NCBI GenBank assembly: GCA_964577515.1
Contig: CAZNZN010000004.1
Span: 1 to 50,081 of the forward strand
DNA length: 50,081 nt
Direction of reading: 5' to 3'
Origin: UBA4124 sp964577515
Lineage (GTDB): Bacteria; Patescibacteriota; Minisyncoccia; Phycocordibacterales; UBA9973
Part shown: in pieces, positions 48,046 through 50,081 of the stretch
Position numbering within the stretch: position 1 is the stretch's first letter
Layout of the letters: each line of letters opens with the position of its first letter
Position numbers and translations under genes: made by a program
The notes under the pieces: generated by a model
What the model was told of the DNA's origin: nothing
Database searches by the model: none
The model's input: the letters and a program-made list of their open reading frames with translations, nothing else

Positions 48046-48054
48046 AGTATACCA
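48046..48054 (-). promoter_or_regulatory. Extended -10 promoter of hpf
   Basis: TGGTATACT on the minus strand, eight bases before ATG 48037. An SD-like AAAGGAG occupies those eight bases and so may be mostly untranscribed. Confidence 0.6.
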
Positions 48055-48065
48055 TTTTGACCTCT

Positions 48066-49469
48066 CTATAGGGTGAGAATCATCATCACGTTGGTTGTCC
48101 CCGGGGTACCAAACGGTATTCCTGCGGTAGCGACAATACGGTTACCTTTTTGTGCCAGCCCTAACGCATGAAGCTTTGCACCAATAGTATTTACAAATTG
48201 GGTACTTCCAGAAAATGGCTTTATAACATATGGATATGCTCCAAAAATAAGCTGTGCCTTACGGGCGGTTTTTTCATGAGGTGTCAAAACAATGATTGGT
48301 TGTTGCGGCTTGAATCGTGCAATCATACGAGGAGTAGACCCTGTCTCAGTAAGAGCAACGATGAGTCGCGCATGTATATCTTCTGCATTGTGCACCACTG
48401 AAGCGCTCACAGAATCTACAATATCGTTGTGATGCACCTTCATACGCTTGTGTGTACCGATCTGCTTTTCTGTTTCTACTGCAATATGCGCCATCATCGT
48501 CACTGCTTCTTTTGGAAACTGCCCAAGCGCTGATTCTTCTGAAAGCATCACGGCGTCTGCCCCATCAAAAATAGCATTTGCGACATCAGAAACCTCAGCA
48601 CGTGTTGGAACCGGAGAGCTGATCATAGACTCAAGCATCTGAGTAGCAACGATCACCGGCTTCCCTACTTCGTTACATTTCTTAATAATCATCTTTTGTA
48701 CTGCAGGAACTTTTTCTGGGCCAATCTCTACTGCAAGATCTCCGCGAGCAACCATAATACCATCAGTTACCGCAATGATTGACTCAATATGCTCCACCGC
48801 TTCTTGTGTTTCGATTTTTGCAATGATTGCTTGGTCACCCTTTTGCTTTTTGATAAGCGTACGAAGGTCTTCAATATCTTTTGCGGTGCGGACAAAAGAG
48901 AGCGCTATAAAGTCCACTCCTTGAGCAATACCAAATGACAAATCTTTTTTATCTTTTTCAGTAAGTGCAGGGATAGAAAGATACGCCCCAGGGATATTGA
49001 CCCCACGACGACCTTTTGTTGTACCTCCGATAATAACTTTAGTATGGATTTCTGTTCCTATTACCTTTTCAACAACAAGCTTCTTCTTCCCGTCATCCAC
49101 CATAAGCACCATCCCTGCTTTTATATCTTTTTCGATATGTGGATAGTTGAAATACACTTTTGTTGCGTCGCCAATACAGGTCTTATCACCAGTGAGGATA
49201 ATTTTCTTTCCAGCAACAAGTTCTACTGTAGGAGTACTAAAATCCCCAATACGAATCTTTGGACCAGAGAGGTCTTGCAAGATAGCAATTTGCTGTTTTT
49301 CTTTTTTAGCAATTGCACGAATGAGTTTGATACGTTTTTCATGGTCAGTTTGCTCGCCATGGCTCATGTTGGTACGACACACATTTACCCCTGCCTTGAA
49401 CAGCGCAGTAAGCATATCTTTTGTATCTGACTTCGGACCTATCGTTGCAACAATTTTTGTTTTTTTCAT
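48066..49469 (-). CDS. pyk: Pyruvate kinase
   Basis: This enzyme converts PEP and ADP to pyruvate and ATP. 467 aa: KIVATIGPKS, VNVCRTNMSHGE (NxSHG), LQDLSGPKIRIG, GVDFIALSFVRTAKDI, IIAKIETQEAVEHI (catalytic Lys), MVARGDLAVEIG and ATQMLESMISSPVPTRAEVSDVANAI. The C-terminal regulatory domain is present (ALTETGSTPRMIARFKPQQPII). No extra PEP-utiliser domain. The leader upstream has an unusual hairpin (49511-49547). Confidence 0.96.
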   Translation of the reverse strand: MKKTKIVATIGPKSDTKDMLTALFKAGVNVCRTNMSHGEQTDHEKRIKLIRAIAKKEKQQIAILQDLSGPKIRIGDFSTPTVELVAGKKIILTGDKTCIGDATKVYFNYPHIEKDIKAGMVLMVDDGKKKLVVEKVIGTEIHTKVIIGGTTKGRRGVNIPGAYLSIPALTEKDKKDLSFGIAQGVDFIALSFVRTAKDIEDLRTLIKKQKGDQAIIAKIETQEAVEHIESIIAVTDGIMVARGDLAVEIGPEKVPAVQKMIIKKCNEVGKPVIVATQMLESMISSPVPTRAEVSDVANAIFDGADAVMLSEESALGQFPKEAVTMMAHIAVETEKQIGTHKRMKVHHNDIVDSVSASVVHNAEDIHARLIVALTETGSTPRMIARFKPQQPIIVLTPHEKTARKAQLIFGAYPYVIKPFSGSTQFVNTIGAKLHALGLAQKGNRIVATAGIPFGTPGTTNVMMILTL

Positions 49470-49510
49470 TACTATTCTCTCTCAAAAGGATGGATTTACT
49501 TGCTAAAAAT

Positions 49511-49547
49511 GATGGGGCGCAAAGGAGGTATCCCAGCGCTTGTCATC
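49511..49547 (-). other. Hairpin with 16S-tail-like (anti-SD) loop in pyk leader
   Basis: GATG/CATC and GCGC/GCGC enclose a 15-nt loop. On the minus strand the loop reads TGGGATACCTCCTTT, close to the 3' end of 16S rRNA (TGGATCACCTCCTTT, 12 of 15 positions). It lies between the pyk -10 (TATACT, 49564-49569) and the pyk ATG. Function unknown; chance is possible. Confidence 0.5.
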
Positions 49548-49568
49548 CCCTAAAAGCCGTTATAGTAT
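49540..49568 (+). promoter_or_regulatory. Promoter of secreted Trp/Tyr-rich protein gene, overlapping pyk -10
   Basis: TTGTCA (49540-49545) with TAGTAT (49563-49568) at 17 nt, or TATAGT (49561-49566) at 15 nt; 6-8 nt from ATG 49575. The minus-strand TATACT of pyk occupies 49564-49569. Confidence 0.55.
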
Positions 49569-49574
49569 AGCGCT

Positions 49575-49892
49575 ATGGGAAAGATTTTAGCAATTATCCT
49601 GGTGGTAGTAGTACTGTGGTTTGGGATTCCAAAGATAGCCCAAGCACAGTGGTTTGCCCCTACGCTCTATCCGAGCTACTGGTGGGGATCACCTGTCTAC
49701 AACTACCAACCACAGGCACGCCAGCAAGGCTACGGGTGGTTTAACCTCTCTTTCTGGAACGGACAACCCAGCGTACAAGCTGGCTACAGCCAGGGCTGGA
49801 ATACATGGAACCCTGGCACTGTATGGGGAGGAGGTGCACAAACGCTTCCGTACTATACCGGTGCAGCAAGTGCCTACGGTGGCTTTTGGTAA
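49575..49892 (+). CDS. Small secreted Trp/Tyr/Gly-rich protein
   Basis: This 105-residue protein has a signal peptide (MGKILAIILVVVVLWFGIPKIAQA, cleavage before QW). The mature 81 residues are extremely rich in Trp, Tyr, Gly, Gln and Pro (FAPTLYPSYWWGSP, WNTWNPGTVWGGG) with almost no charged residues. The composition suggests a sticky or self-assembling surface protein; this is inference. The family is not recognised. Confidence 0.75.
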   Translation: MGKILAIILVVVVLWFGIPKIAQAQWFAPTLYPSYWWGSPVYNYQPQARQQGYGWFNLSFWNGQPSVQAGYSQGWNTWNPGTVWGGGAQTLPYYTGAASAYGGFW

Positions 49893-49958
49893 TCCTTTTC
49901 TAGGAGCACGAAATGTGCTATAACTAGAGGGCTTTTTCTTGTGCAAAAAGCGACATAT

Positions 49959-50033
49959 TCCCTGGTAGCTCAGCGGTAGAGCAGTCGCCTGTTAAGCGAT
50001 TGGTCGTAGGTTCGAATCCTACCCGGGGAGCCA
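49959..50033 (+). tRNA. tRNA-Asn (GTT), CCA encoded
   Basis: The acceptor TCCCTGG pairs with CCGGGGA, the anticodon loop CTGTTAA gives GTT, and the T-arm is GTAGG-TTCGAAT-CCTAC. Discriminator G fits tRNA-Asn, and CCA is encoded (50031-50033). Confidence 0.97.
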
Positions 50034-50081
50034 AATTGTATGTTGTGAGTTTGTTGCCTCGGCGCTTCGCGCCTCGGCAGG

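Noticed and set aside
1..50081. CRISPR array, IS element or prophage
   Set aside because: I saw no regularly spaced direct repeats, no transposase or integrase reading frame and no phage structural genes.

Overview
The window looks like chromosome of a Candidate Phyla Radiation (Patescibacteria) bacterium, most likely a parcubacterium. This is an inference from gene content, not from a marker search. Supporting signs are a minimal IF-2 (495 aa, no long N-terminal extension), an aspartyl-tRNA synthetase without the bacterial GAD insert, an mraY-ftsW-murG block without murD beside scpA/scpB, a DUF4446 protein next to infB, and a five-gene cluster of two-helix TrbC/VirB2-like pilin proteins with a solute-binding-like protein. 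Many small secreted or membrane proteins are unrecognisable. TGA is used as a stop codon, so this is the standard bacterial code and not the recoded CPR type. Coding density is high and genes are short.

Layout. 1-2114: a partial ORF followed by four small plus-strand genes, each a separate unit of promoter, ORF and terminator; two encode paralogues resembling the Nfu N-terminal domain. 2132-6776: scpA-scpB-mraY-ftsW-murG on the minus strand. 6860-8453: aspS behind a very short T-box leader with an Asp specifier. 8514-11501: M16 peptidase, methyltransferase and trpS. 11563-16297: dnaB-recR, rplU, corA-cysS. 16294-21578: an AT-rich four-gene minus-strand operon (E1/ThiF-like enzyme, acyl-adenylating ligase, nitroreductase, histidine kinase). 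21617-26941: ddl, tRNA-Tyr with an unusual downstream repeat element, clpB, cysteine desulfurase. 26968-30139: DUF4446-infB-rbfA-tRNA-Cys, a second downstream tRNA repeat element, and three more tRNAs. 30289-38474: accessory and surface region (secreted proteins, SPFH-like protein with a membrane partner, pilin-like cluster, solute-binding-like protein). 38493-50033: methyltransferase, gyrA, MBL-fold protein, S1 with a structured leader, pth, lepB-hisS-def-fmt, hpf, pyk, a secreted Trp/Tyr/Gly-rich protein and tRNA-Asn.

How the parts work together. Most of the window is translation (aspS, trpS, cysS, hisS, infB, rbfA, S1, L21, pth, def, fmt, hpf and six tRNAs), envelope growth (mraY, ftsW, murG, ddl, lepB) and chromosome maintenance (dnaB, recR, gyrA, scpAB). 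Promoters commonly have an extended -10 (TGN before the hexamer) only 6-9 nt from the start codon, which predicts leaderless or nearly leaderless mRNAs. The most unusual items are the two tRNA-3'-end repeat elements, the ThiF/ligase/nitroreductase/kinase operon, the T-box, the S1 leader and the terminator-promoter array.
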